NCBI GenBank assembly: GCA_017559995.1 | Contig: JAFYPP010000017.1 | Coordinates: 1-56,840 of the forward strand | DNA: 56,840 nt | Direction of reading: 5' to 3' | Source of the DNA: Clostridia bacterium | GTDB lineage: Bacteria; Bacillota; Clostridia; Oscillospirales; Butyricicoccaceae | Shown here: piece by piece, positions 20,058-28,596 of the stretch | Layout: each line of letters opens with the position of its first letter | Numbering within the stretch: the first letter of the stretch is position 1 | Translations under genes and position numbers: made by a program | Notes under the pieces: model-generated | Told to the model about the DNA's origin: nothing | The model's input: the letters and a program-made list of their open reading frames with translations, nothing else | The model's database searches: none

Positions 20058-21431
20058 TTATTTACCAACACAGAATCGGCCGAAGATCTCGTGAGCAAGG
20101 TCGGCCGAGGCAGTCTCGCCGGTGATCTGACCCAACAGGTTCACCGCCCGCTCGGCATCGCTCAAAAAGGCGTCGGCGGTCAGTCCCATCCGGGCGGCAG
20201 CCATGGCGTCGGCCAGCGCGTCGGCGGCTTCTTCCATCAGCCGGGCCTGCCGTGCCGAGGTCACCAGAACGTCGTCCGGCTTGGGGGCCAGACCGGAAAG
20301 CCAGTCGGCCAGCGCCTCCACCTGTTCGTCCTTTGCGGACAGAGAGAAAACTTCCTTCCAGGGGTGGCCCTGCTTCACATCCTCCGCCCAGGGGGGGAGG
20401 GCGGACACCAGATCGGTCTTGTTGAGCACCAGCACGGCGTTGTCGCAGACGTCCGCCAGCAGCAGAGCGTCCCAGTCCTCATCGGACAGCACGTCGGACA
20501 CATCCAGTACGCAAAGCACCGCCTGGGCGCTTTGGGCAGCCTGCCGTGCCCGTTCCACGCCGATGCGCTCGGCCTTGGACTCGGTGTCCCGCAGACCGGC
20601 GGTATCCAGAATGCGGATGGGGGCGCCCTTCACCGAGATCACCTGTTCCAGCACGTCACGGGTGGTGCCGGCCTCGTCGGTGACGATGGCCTTCTGGCTG
20701 CCCGCCAGAGCGTTGAACAGGGTGGACTTGCCGGCGTTGGGGCGGCCGATGATGGCCACCGGCACACCTTCCCGGATGAGGCGGCCCCGCTGGAATCCCT
20801 GATGCAGGGAGCGCAGCGCCCGTTCACCCTCGGTCAGCACGTCGACGGCTTTTTCATATTCAAAAGGATCCAGATCCTCGTCGGTATAATCGCACACGGC
20901 GTAAAAATGGGCCAGCAGGGAAAGGGTCTGCTCCCGGATGGCCTTCACCCGGCTACCAACGCTGCCTTCCAGCTGCTGAACGGCGGCTTTGGCGCCCAGC
21001 TCCGACTGGGAGTGGATCAGGTCGGCCACCGCCTCGGCCTCGGTGAGGTCCAGACGTCCCGACAAAAAGGCCCGTTTGGTGAACTCGCCGGGAGGGGCGG
21101 GAACGGCGCCCAGCGCGAAGCAGTGATCCAGCATGGCGGCCACCACCGCCTGGGAACCGTGGCAGTACACCTCCGCCAGGTCCTCGCCGGTATAGGAATT
21201 GGAGGCAGAGAAGCAGGCGGCGAGACAGAGGTCGATGGTCGCGCCGTCCTTTGCCAGCAGGCGGCCGTAGTGCATATGGCGGCGCTGCCGCTGGCTCACC
21301 GGGAGACCGGACTTGGGCTTGAAAATGCCGTCCAGCACCGAAAAGGCCTCCGGGCCGGAAAGGCGCACGATGGCGATGGCGCAGGGCATGCTTCCGCTGG
21401 AACACGTCGCGATGGTGCTTGCCACAGACAT
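20058..21431 (-). CDS. mnmE: tRNA modification GTPase MnmE
   Basis: A 457-aa GTPase partner of MnmG. N-terminal tetrahydrofolate-binding domain (IAIVRLSGPEAF; GSQAVVAAML), helical domain, and inserted G domain with GRPNAGKSTLFNAL, DEAGTTRD, DTAGLRD and NKTDL. It ends GRFCVGK with the conserved Cys near the C-terminus. The start at 21431 (MSVASTIATC) follows GAGGAGG; an upstream start would add six unsupported residues. It is divergent from mscL. Confidence 0.97.
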   Translation of the reverse strand: MSVASTIATCSSGSMPCAIAIVRLSGPEAFSVLDGIFKPKSGLPVSQRQRRHMHYGRLLAKDGATIDLCLAACFSASNSYTGEDLAEVYCHGSQAVVAAMLDHCFALGAVPAPPGEFTKRAFLSGRLDLTEAEAVADLIHSQSELGAKAAVQQLEGSVGSRVKAIREQTLSLLAHFYAVCDYTDEDLDPFEYEKAVDVLTEGERALRSLHQGFQRGRLIREGVPVAIIGRPNAGKSTLFNALAGSQKAIVTDEAGTTRDVLEQVISVKGAPIRILDTAGLRDTESKAERIGVERARQAAQSAQAVLCVLDVSDVLSDEDWDALLLADVCDNAVLVLNKTDLVSALPPWAEDVKQGHPWKEVFSLSAKDEQVEALADWLSGLAPKPDDVLVTSARQARLMEEAADALADAMAAARMGLTADAFLSDAERAVNLLGQITGETASADLAHEIFGRFCVGK

Positions 21432-21505
21432 CCCTCCTCGTAGACACAAATTTTCTATTATCTTATCATACCATAATTTTTTCCCTTTTGGAACAGTTTG
21501 TGCGG

Positions 21506-21533
21506 TTGCTTTTTGGGAAAAAATCGTTATAAT
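21506..21533 (+). promoter_or_regulatory. mscL promoter
   Basis: TTGCTT (21506-21511), a 16-nt spacer and TATAAT (21528-21533), 45 bases before the mscL ATG. Confidence 0.5.
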
Positions 21534-21577
21534 TTAAAGTAATACCATACAAAGAAGAAGTTTGGAGGCACATTCCA

Positions 21578-22036
21578 ATGAAAAAGTTTTTCTCTGAGTT
21601 CAAAACCTTTATCTCCCGCGGCAACGTGGTAGACATGGCCGTCGGTGTCATCGTTGGCGGCGCTTTTGGTAAGATCACCAACTCTCTGGTCAACGACGTC
21701 ATCATGCCCGCCGTGTCCATGCTGCTGGGCGGCGTGGATTTCACCGCCTGGAAGATCGTCCTGAAGGAAGCTGTCACCGAAGTGGGCGCCGACGGCGCCG
21801 TGGTGGAGACCGCCGCCGAAGTGGCCATCAAGTACGGCAACCTGATCGCCGTTATCGTGGACTTCCTGATCCTGGCTTTCTCCGTGTTCTGTATGGTCAA
21901 GGCCATCAACACCATGCGTGAAAAGGCCGAGGCAATGAAGAAGAAGGAAGAGGAAGAAGCCGCTCCTCCCGCCGATCCCGAGCCCTCCAACGAGGAAAAG
22001 CTGCTGGCCGAGATCCGCGATTTGCTGAAGAAGTAA
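21578..22036 (+). CDS. mscL: Large-conductance mechanosensitive channel MscL
   Basis: A 152-aa protein with the MscL N-terminal helix and first membrane segment (FISRGNVVDMAVGVIVGGAFG) and a second segment at about 90-110. A charged cytoplasmic helix follows, with an EEEEAAPPADPEP linker before the final EEKLLAEIRDLL helix. It is an emergency valve that opens on osmotic downshock. The extracellular loop of about 45 residues is normal. A ribosome binding site TTTGGAGG is present. Confidence 0.96.
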   Translation: MKKFFSEFKTFISRGNVVDMAVGVIVGGAFGKITNSLVNDVIMPAVSMLLGGVDFTAWKIVLKEAVTEVGADGAVVETAAEVAIKYGNLIAVIVDFLILAFSVFCMVKAINTMREKAEAMKKKEEEEAAPPADPEPSNEEKLLAEIRDLLKK

Positions 22037-22053
22037 ACCTTTGGTACATCCTG

Positions 22054-22086
22054 ACCGTGACCGGGTCTCCGGTCACGGTTTCTTTT
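22054..22086 (+). terminator. Terminator after mscL
   Basis: An 11-bp stem, ACCGTGACCGG (22054-22064) with its complement at 22069-22079, then TTCTTTTT. It lies just before the LTA-synthase-like gene. Confidence 0.85.
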
Positions 22087-22102
22087 TGAGGAACAGACCT
22101 GT

Positions 22103-23968
22103 ATGAAAATGATAAAAAACTGTTTTCTGTTTGCCCGGGATCCCGCTGTGGGCAGGAAAAAAGCCTTCTGGCTGTGGAACGGCGGCTGTGTGGTGCTGCT
22201 CGCCCTTCTGGTGGGCGTGATGGCCCTGCGGCTGGCCTGCGGTGACCATAACGGCACCTATTTCCCGGCCTATTTTCACAGTTTTGCCCTGCTGCCGGGA
22301 AACCTTCTGCCGCCGCTGCTGCTGATTTTGACCCTGTGGCTGCTGCTGGGCCGGGCGTGGGCAGGATTTTTGCTGGGCGGCTTGGTCTCTCTGGGATTCC
22401 CGCTGACCGGCTACTATGTGCTGCGCTTCCGCAACGAGCCGCTGACTCCCGACCTGCTGCAGTTTCTGCGGGAGGCCGTGTCCATTTCCGCCACCGCCAA
22501 ATATGATCTGACTCCCGACGGCCCCGTCTGGGCGGCCCTTGCGCTGCTGTTGGGGGGCACGGTATTTCTGGCGCTGGCCGTCCGGGGGAGACCCCGGCCC
22601 CGGGCGCTGTTCTGGCTGCCCGTCATAGTGGCGCTGCTGCTGGAGCCGGCCTGCCGGGACAACGGGCGGTATGCCGCCGCGCTGGGAACGGTAGCCGACC
22701 CCTATTCGGCCACCCACACCTATATCGCCCGGGGATTCTGGTACCCCTTTCTTCACGGCCTGCTGGCAGAGGAGGAAGAACTGCTGATCCTGCCGGAACC
22801 GTCGGAAGAACAGCAGGAGCAGGAGGCCCCTCCTCCCACCGCGGAGGAGCTTTTGGCCCGGTATACCGACAGCGCCATCCCCGAAGAGCGCAAGATCGAC
22901 CTTCTGGTCTTTCAGCGGGAGGCCTATGTGGACTTTTCGGTGTATGACGTGGAAGGTATGGACTGGAGCTGCTACGATCTGTATCACCAGCTGCAGGCGG
23001 AAAGCTACTCCGGAACGCTGGTGACCAATATTTTCGCCGGCGGCACCGTGGATACCGAACGGTGCGTGCTCACCGGCCTGTATCGGGTGGGCGATCTGCC
23101 GGAAACGGGCGATCTCAACAGCTACGTGCGGTATCTCAAGGAGCAGGGCTATACGGTGGAGGGCTGCCATCCCTGCTATGAGTGGTTTTACGACCGAAAG
23201 ACCATAAACGCCCGGCTGGGATTTGACCGGTACCGGTTCAGCGAGGACACTTTCTCCGAACTGTCCGGCCAAGTGGTGGCCTATGACGATATTTTGATGC
23301 CGGTGGTGTGGGAGATGTATCAGGAAAAAACCGCCGACGGCACGCCCTACTTCGGCTACCACGTCACCTATCAGGGCCACGGCCCCTATACCGCCACCTG
23401 GGTACAGTGGCCGGGTGCCCATTTTGCCGAAGGGGCGCTGGAAGGGGAGCCCTGCAACATCTTCAACAACTATCTGGGCAGCCTGCGGGACAGCGATGTG
23501 CAGCTGATGTGGCTGGTGGAAAACCTGCGGAACAGCGACCGCCCGGCGGCGCTGCTGGTGTACGGCGACCACAAGCCCTGGCTGGGTGATCAGCAGGAGG
23601 TCTACAAAGATCTGGGGATCAGCCTGGATCTGGGCACCGAGGAGGGCCTGCTCAACTATCTCACCACCCCCTATCTGCTGTGGATCAATCCCGCCGCCGA
23701 GGCGCTGCTGGGAAAAGAGATCCGCGGCACCGGCCCCGCCGTTTCTCCCTGTTACCTGATGAATCTGGTTTTTGAGCAGTTGGGCTGGGAGGGCAACGCC
23801 TTTTCCAAACTGATGGATGACTATCGGCAGGTGATGCCGGTGATCAGCACTGTGGGACGCTACGTGGTGGACGGGCGCCTGGTGAGCGCCATCCCGGAAG
23901 AGCGGCAGGCCATGGCCCAGGAGTTCCTCTCGGTTCAGGATCTGTGGAAGCATCGCTTTCTGCAATAA
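22103..23968 (+). CDS. LTA-synthase-like membrane sulfatase-fold protein
   Basis: The 621-aa protein has about five hydrophobic segments in the first 200 residues and an extracytoplasmic alkaline-phosphatase-fold domain. Matches to lipoteichoic acid synthase or phosphoglycerol transferase: the catalytic-threonine region GGTVDTERCVLTG (about 310-322), the TYQGHGPY stretch and the metal-binding YGDHKPWLG. The usual NESF/SD start of the domain is altered (QREAYVDF). A linker rich in Glu and Pro (about 227-250) joins the two parts. Likely transfers phosphoglycerol or a similar group to a surface glycolipid or glycan. The acceptor is unknown. It is monocistronic between two terminators. Confidence 0.85.
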   Translation: MKMIKNCFLFARDPAVGRKKAFWLWNGGCVVLLALLVGVMALRLACGDHNGTYFPAYFHSFALLPGNLLPPLLLILTLWLLLGRAWAGFLLGGLVSLGFPLTGYYVLRFRNEPLTPDLLQFLREAVSISATAKYDLTPDGPVWAALALLLGGTVFLALAVRGRPRPRALFWLPVIVALLLEPACRDNGRYAAALGTVADPYSATHTYIARGFWYPFLHGLLAEEEELLILPEPSEEQQEQEAPPPTAEELLARYTDSAIPEERKIDLLVFQREAYVDFSVYDVEGMDWSCYDLYHQLQAESYSGTLVTNIFAGGTVDTERCVLTGLYRVGDLPETGDLNSYVRYLKEQGYTVEGCHPCYEWFYDRKTINARLGFDRYRFSEDTFSELSGQVVAYDDILMPVVWEMYQEKTADGTPYFGYHVTYQGHGPYTATWVQWPGAHFAEGALEGEPCNIFNNYLGSLRDSDVQLMWLVENLRNSDRPAALLVYGDHKPWLGDQQEVYKDLGISLDLGTEEGLLNYLTTPYLLWINPAAEALLGKEIRGTGPAVSPCYLMNLVFEQLGWEGNAFSKLMDDYRQVMPVISTVGRYVVDGRLVSAIPEERQAMAQEFLSVQDLWKHRFLQ

Positions 23969-23972
23969 ATAG

Positions 23973-24005
23973 AGACTGCCTTTTGCGAAAAGGCGGTCTT
24001 TTTTT
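23973..24005 (+). terminator. Terminator after the LTA-synthase-like gene
   Basis: AGACTGCCTTTT, GC-G, AAAAGGCGGTCT at 23973-23999, then a run of seven T. Confidence 0.85.
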
Positions 24006-24215
24006 ACCGTTTGTAATGATGTAGGATACATTTTACGGAGCGTTATTTGCCTGAAAGGCGAAATGAAACAAATAGGTATATATATGTATAAAATAGAAAC
24101 ACAAAACACCGGCTTTTTGCAAAAAAGACCGATTCCAATTTTCGCCAACCGACTTTGACAGGTTTTTCGATTTCCCGATGGTATTCTAAAAGAAAACGAA
24201 GGGAAGTGAAAGCCT

Positions 24216-25028
24216 ATGGCCATGCCCTGGCGACAGCAGGCCAAACAATTGCAGGAGTTCCGCCGCATCCCCATCCGACAGATCCGCAAAAACCCCTATC
24301 AGCCGCGTAAAATTTTTGACCCACAGGCGCTGCAGAGCCTGGCGGAAAGCATCCGCCAGTACGGTATCATCACGCCGCTCACCGTGCGGCAGGTGGGGGA
24401 GGACTTTGAACTGGTGTCGGGAGAGCGGCGTCTGCGGGCCGCTGCCATGGCGGGACTGACGGTGGTGCCCTGCTACATCCTGTCGGTAGACGACCAGCAG
24501 AGCGCGCTGATGGCGCTGCTGGAAAACCTTCAGCGCAAGGATCTGGATTGCTTCGAGGAGGCCCTCTTTCTCCGGCGGCTGTGCTCGGAGTTCCACATGA
24601 CCCAGCAGGAGGCCGCCCAGCGGGTGGGCAAGACCCAGAGCGCCGTGGCCAACAAGATCCGCCTGCTGCGGCTGTCGCCTGCCACCGTGGAGATCATCCG
24701 CTCCAGCGGTCTCACCGAGCGGCACGCCCGCGCGCTCCTTCGGCTGGAGGAGGAGGCCGCCCGCTTCGCCGCTGCCGAGGAGATGGGCAGGCGGCACATG
24801 ACGGTGGCCCAGGCGGAAGCCTATGTCCAGCGGCTCATCGAAGAAAAGCCACGCCCCCGGCGGCAGGGGCTCATCCGGGATGTGCGCCTGTTCTGCAACA
24901 CGGTGGACCGGGCGGTGCAGCTCATGCGGGAAAGCGGCCTGCAGGCCCGCGTGGAGCGGCGGCAGGAAGGGGAGGACCTCATCCTCACGGTGTACGTACC
25001 CGCCGCCATGATTTCCAAAAAGTCATAA
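24216..25028 (+). CDS. noc: Noc-like ParB-family nucleoid occlusion protein
   Basis: The 270-aa protein has the ParB CTPase/N-engagement domain (RKNPYQPRKIFD, SIRQYGIITPLTVR, SGERRLRA), the helix-turn-helix TQQEAAQRVGKTQSAVANKIRLL, and a C-terminal dimer domain. As a second ParB-family gene beside parA-parB it fits Noc, which protects the nucleoid from the division machinery. Its first residues (MAMPWRQQAKQLQ) do not form an obvious amphipathic membrane-targeting helix, so Noc rather than a ParB paralogue is not certain. A CTTTGACA -35-like element lies at about 24153-24160 with no well-spaced -10. Confidence 0.85.
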   Translation: MAMPWRQQAKQLQEFRRIPIRQIRKNPYQPRKIFDPQALQSLAESIRQYGIITPLTVRQVGEDFELVSGERRLRAAAMAGLTVVPCYILSVDDQQSALMALLENLQRKDLDCFEEALFLRRLCSEFHMTQQEAAQRVGKTQSAVANKIRLLRLSPATVEIIRSSGLTERHARALLRLEEEAARFAAAEEMGRRHMTVAQAEAYVQRLIEEKPRPRRQGLIRDVRLFCNTVDRAVQLMRESGLQARVERRQEGEDLILTVYVPAAMISKKS

Positions 25029-25029
25029 A

Positions 25030-25045
25030 CGTTTCACGTGAAACA
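25030..25045. other. parS: parS centromere site
   Basis: GTTTCACGTGAAAC at 25031-25044, within a 16-mer matching the TGTTTCACGTGAAACA parS consensus at 15 of 16 positions. It lies between noc and parA and is where ParB should load. Its right end overlaps a terminator stem. Confidence 0.92.
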
Positions 25046-25068
25046 CCCGTCCTTTGGGCGGGTGTTTT
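25041..25068 (+). terminator. Terminator after noc, overlapping parS
   Basis: Stem AAACACCCG (25041-25049) with CGGGTGTTT (25059-25067), followed by a short T tail. Confidence 0.75.
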
Positions 25069-25089
25069 GCATTTCAGCGCAAAGAGAAC

Positions 25090-25118
25090 TTGCAAATCCA
25101 CAAAAGCAAGTATATAAT
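25090..25118 (+). promoter_or_regulatory. parA-parB promoter
   Basis: TTGCAA (25090-25095), a 17-nt spacer, TATAAT (25113-25118), about 41 bases before parA. Confidence 0.7.
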
Positions 25119-25159
25119 AGGAACATCTGTAAAATCTCTATGAGAAAGGGGCGTGCGCC

Positions 25160-25921
25160 ATGGCAAAGATCATCGCCGTCGCCAACCAAAAGGGCGGTGT
25201 GGGCAAGACCACCACAGCCGTCAACCTGGCCTGCTGCGTCGCGGCAAAGGGCAAAACCGTGCTTTTGTGCGACTTTGACCCCCAGGGTAATGCCAGTTCG
25301 GGCGTGGGTGTCACCGCCCAGCCGGGCAAAAGCGTCTATGATTGCATCGTTGGCGGTGTGTCCGCCGCCGATTGCCTGGTGCGCACCAAATACTGCACCG
25401 TGCTGCCTGCCGACATCCGTCTGGCGGCGGCCGAGGTGGAGCTGGCCGACCTTCCCCGCCGGGAACGCAGGCTGAAGGAGGCGCTGGACACCGTAAAGGA
25501 TCAGTTTGATTACGTGTTCATCGACTGTCCCCCCAGCCTGGGTCAGCTCACCGTCAATGCGCTGACCGCCTGTGACACCGTGCTGGTACCCATGCAGTGC
25601 GAGTACTACGCGCTGGAGGGCCTGTCCCAGTTGGTGTCCTCCATCCGCATGGTCAAGCGGTCATCCAACCCCAACATCGACATCGAGGGCATCGTCCTCA
25701 CCATGTACGACAGCCGCACCAATCTGACCATCCAGGTGGCGGAAGAGGTGAAAAAATACTTCGGAAACAAGGTTTTCAAGACGGTCATCCCCCGCAACGT
25801 GCGCCTTTCCGAGGCGCCCAGCCACGGTATGCCGGTGATCGCCTATGACCGCCTGTCCCGCGGCGCCGTGGCCTACAGCGCCGTGGCGGAAGAATTTCTC
25901 AAACGAGGAGGGAACCGGTAA
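25160..25921 (+). CDS. parA: Chromosome partitioning ATPase ParA (Soj)
   Basis: A 253-aa protein with the deviant Walker A KGGVGKTTTAVNLA (about 11-24), a Walker B VFIDCPPSLG, and the Soj-type C-terminus. ParA binds DNA with ATP and, with ParB bound at parS, drives origin segregation; in Bacillus Soj also controls DnaA. The start has AAAGGGG. Its TAA overlaps the ATG of parB by one base. Confidence 0.97.
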   Translation: MAKIIAVANQKGGVGKTTTAVNLACCVAAKGKTVLLCDFDPQGNASSGVGVTAQPGKSVYDCIVGGVSAADCLVRTKYCTVLPADIRLAAAEVELADLPRRERRLKEALDTVKDQFDYVFIDCPPSLGQLTVNALTACDTVLVPMQCEYYALEGLSQLVSSIRMVKRSSNPNIDIEGIVLTMYDSRTNLTIQVAEEVKKYFGNKVFKTVIPRNVRLSEAPSHGMPVIAYDRLSRGAVAYSAVAEEFLKRGGNR

Positions 25922-26784
25922 TGGCCAAAGGAAAAGGTCTGGGCCGCGGCCTGGAAGCCATCTTTGCCGAGGAAGTACCCGAGGTGAACAACACGCCGGT
26001 GGGTATCCGCCTGTCCGACATTGAACCCAACCCCCGGCAGCCCCGACGGGACTTTGACCCCGTAGCGCTGGAAGAACTGGCACAGTCCATCCGGGAAAAC
26101 GGCGTCATCACCCCCATCACCCTGCGCAAAACGGGAGATACCTATCAGATCATCGCCGGTGAACGCCGCTGGCGCGCCAGCCGTCTGGCCGGTCTAACCG
26201 AGATCCCCGCCATCGTGCTGGACGTGGACGAAAACACCGCCTACGCCCTGGCGCTGATCGAAAACCTGCAGCGGGAAGACCTGAACCCCATGGAAGAAGC
26301 CGAAGGCTACCGCCGGCTGACCCAGGAGCTGGGCCTCACCCAGGAGCAGGCCGCCCAGCGGGTGGGCCGCTCCCGTCCCGCCGTGGCCAACGCCCTCCGT
26401 CTGCTGACGCTGCCGCAGTCGGTGTCCGCCCTGCTGCGGGACAAGCAGCTGTCCGCCGGCCACGCCCGGGCGCTGCTGCCGCTGGAGAGAGAGGAGGTCA
26501 TGCTGAACGCTGCGCGAACCATTTTGGAGCAGCAACTGTCCGTTCGGCAGACCGAAACGCTGGTCAAACAGCTGCTGAAAGAGCCCAAGGACAAACCCGC
26601 AAAGACCCCGGACATCTACGTGCAGGATCTGGAGCGGGCCATGCAGTCCCTCATCGGTCACAAGGTGACCATCAAGCACGGTGAGAAAAAGGGCAAGATC
26701 ACCATTGAATATTACGGAAACGAGGACCTGGAGGCCGTCTGTGAGGCGCTGAAGGGCATTCGCACCGCGAAAACCGCGGAATAA
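25921..26784 (+). CDS. parB: Chromosome partitioning protein ParB (Spo0J)
   Basis: A 287-aa protein with MAKGKGLGRGLEAIF at the N-terminus (ParA-stimulating region), EPNPRQPRRDFD, the CTP-binding GERRWRA, the helix-turn-helix TQEQAAQRVGRSRPAVANALRLL, and a C-terminal dimerisation region. It binds parS as a CTP-dependent DNA clamp. Coupled to parA. Confidence 0.97.
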   Translation: MAKGKGLGRGLEAIFAEEVPEVNNTPVGIRLSDIEPNPRQPRRDFDPVALEELAQSIRENGVITPITLRKTGDTYQIIAGERRWRASRLAGLTEIPAIVLDVDENTAYALALIENLQREDLNPMEEAEGYRRLTQELGLTQEQAAQRVGRSRPAVANALRLLTLPQSVSALLRDKQLSAGHARALLPLEREEVMLNAARTILEQQLSVRQTETLVKQLLKEPKDKPAKTPDIYVQDLERAMQSLIGHKVTIKHGEKKGKITIEYYGNEDLEAVCEALKGIRTAKTAE

Positions 26785-26800
26785 TAGGAGGAAAACCACT

Positions 26801-28096
26801 ATGCTGGATATCAGACGTATTAAGGAAAACCCCGAAGAAGTGATCGACCTGCTGGCTCGCAAGGGCAAGGACGCCCGTGAGACCATCGAGCGCATTCTGG
26901 AGCTGGACAACCAGCGCCGTGTTCTGGTCAGCGAGACCGACAACCTGAAGGCCAAGCAGAACGCCGTGTCCAAGCAGATCCCCGCCATGAAGAAGGCCGG
27001 TCAGGACACCGCTCCCGTCTTTGCCGAGATGAACGCCCTCAAGGAGACCATCAAGGAAAACGACGGCAAGATCTCCGTCATCGAGGCCGAATACAAGGAC
27101 CTGATGCTGGGTCTGCCCAACCTGCCCGATCCCGACCTGCTGCCCGGCGGCAAGGAGAACAACCAGCCCCTGCGCTATTTCGGCGAGCCTCATACCTTTG
27201 ACTTCGAGCCCAAGAACCACGTCGACCTGTGCACCGGCCTGAACCTGATCGACTACGAGCGCGGCGTCAAGATGGGCGGCAACGGCTTCTGGTGCTACAA
27301 GGGCATGGGCGCCCGTCTGGAGTGGGCTCTGCTGAACTACTTCATCGACACCCACATCGCCGACGGCTATGAGTTCATCCTGCCCCCCCATATGCTGGAA
27401 TACCAGTGCGGCGTTACCGCCGGCCAGTTCCCCAAGTTCGCCGACGAGGTTTATAAGATCGCCAACCCCACCAACGAGGGCCGTGTCCACTACATGCTGC
27501 CCACCGCCGAGGCCGCTCTGGCTTCCTACTTCCGCGATGAGATGCTGAAGGAGAGCGATCTGCCCGCCAAGATGTTCGCCTATACTCCCTGCTTCCGCCG
27601 TGAGGCCGGTTCCTACCGTGCCGATGAGCGCGGCATGGTCCGCGGCCACCAGTTCAACAAGGTGGAGATGTTCCAGTTCACCACTCCCGAAGGCTCCGAC
27701 GCCGCCTTCGACGAGCTGGTCACCAAGGCCGAGGCTCTGGTGAAGGGTCTGGGCTTCCACTTCCGTACCGTTAAGCTGGCCGCCGAGGACTGCTCTGCCT
27801 CCATGGCCCGTACCTATGATATCGAGATCCAGATCCCCTCTATGAACGGCTATAAAGAGGTCTCCTCTGTGTCCAACGCCCGTGACTACCAGGCCCGCCG
27901 CGGCAACATCCGCTTCAAGCGTGAGGCCACCGGCAAGCCCGAGTTCGTCCACACCCTGAACGGTTCCGGTCTGGCCACCAGCCGTATCCTGCCCGCTCTG
28001 GTGGAGCAGAACCAGCTGCCCGACGGCTCCGTCAAGGTTCCCGAGGTGCTGCAGAAGTACCTGGGCGGCCTGGAAGTGCTGAAGAAGGAGATCTGA
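26801..28096 (+). CDS. serS: Seryl-tRNA synthetase
   Basis: A 431-aa class II synthetase. N-terminal coiled-coil tRNA-binding arm (about 30-105), then motif 2 CFRREAGSYRADERG and motif 3 NGSGLATSRILPALVEQNQ. It charges tRNA-Ser. It follows parB after 16 bases (AATAGGAGGA site) and may be read from the par promoter, since no terminator is seen between. A tRNA-Ser gene lies 500 bases downstream. Confidence 0.97.
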   Translation: MLDIRRIKENPEEVIDLLARKGKDARETIERILELDNQRRVLVSETDNLKAKQNAVSKQIPAMKKAGQDTAPVFAEMNALKETIKENDGKISVIEAEYKDLMLGLPNLPDPDLLPGGKENNQPLRYFGEPHTFDFEPKNHVDLCTGLNLIDYERGVKMGGNGFWCYKGMGARLEWALLNYFIDTHIADGYEFILPPHMLEYQCGVTAGQFPKFADEVYKIANPTNEGRVHYMLPTAEAALASYFRDEMLKESDLPAKMFAYTPCFRREAGSYRADERGMVRGHQFNKVEMFQFTTPEGSDAAFDELVTKAEALVKGLGFHFRTVKLAAEDCSASMARTYDIEIQIPSMNGYKEVSSVSNARDYQARRGNIRFKREATGKPEFVHTLNGSGLATSRILPALVEQNQLPDGSVKVPEVLQKYLGGLEVLKKEI

Positions 28097-28097
28097 T

Positions 28098-28556
28098 ATG
28101 CCCAAAATGCGTCGGCACGACCGAGCCGCCTCTGTGGAGAAGGCTTGGGAAATTCTGGAAAACGCGGAGTTCATGACCCTGTCCATGATGGGCGCCGAGG
28201 GCGTGCCTTACGGCGTGACCCTGTCCTTTGCCCGGGTGGGGGAGAGCCTGTATTTCCACTGCGCCAACCAGGGTTATAAGCTGGACAGCCTGCGGAAAAA
28301 TCCCGCCGTCTGCGCCACCGCCGTCCGGCAGCAGCGCACAAAGGCCGAGGAGTTCACCGTAGCCTTTGAGAGCGCCGTGGCCTTTGGCACTGCCTGTGAG
28401 GTCACCGAGCAGGAGGAGCGGGTGCGCGGTCTGCTGGCCATCTGTAAAAAGTACGCTCCCGAGAATCCCGGCGCCGGCGAATACGTGGCCCGGTATCCCG
28501 AGGTCAGCGTCTGGCGTGTCGATGTGACCGACATTTCCGGCAAGATCCACGATTGA
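28098..28556 (+). CDS. Pyridoxamine 5'-phosphate oxidase-fold (NimA-like) flavin protein
   Basis: A 152-aa protein of the split-barrel flavin family: AEFMTLSMMGAEGVPYGVTLSF, LYFHCANQGYKLDSLRKNP and VWRVDVTDISGK match the NimA/PNPOx-like group. Such proteins bind FMN or similar cofactors; some Nim proteins reduce nitroimidazoles, but resistance cannot be read from sequence. It starts 1 base after serS. Confidence 0.88.
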   Translation: MPKMRRHDRAASVEKAWEILENAEFMTLSMMGAEGVPYGVTLSFARVGESLYFHCANQGYKLDSLRKNPAVCATAVRQQRTKAEEFTVAFESAVAFGTACEVTEQEERVRGLLAICKKYAPENPGAGEYVARYPEVSVWRVDVTDISGKIHD

Positions 28557-28590
28557 TTTCCTGCGGGGTCTGTGTTACAATGGACCCCGC
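28553..28590 (+). promoter_or_regulatory. tRNA-Ser promoter with inverted repeat over the -10
   Basis: TTGATT (28553-28558), a 17-nt spacer and TACAAT (28576-28581). An 8-bp perfect inverted repeat GCGGGGTC (28563-28570) and GACCCCGC (28583-28590) brackets the -10. It could be an operator or a stem at the end of the previous transcript. Confidence 0.5.
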
Positions 28591-28596
28591 TCGTTT

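Noticed and set aside
20022..21443. A forward open frame of about 470 codons across mnmE
   Set aside because: Antisense shadow of mnmE.
24155..24187. TTGACA and TATTCT as a noc promoter
   Set aside because: The spacer would be 21 nt, outside the normal range; kept only as a note on the gene.
22073..24289. A reverse open frame of about 740 codons across the LTA-synthase-like gene
   Set aside because: Antisense shadow; Gln/His-rich composition and no domain.
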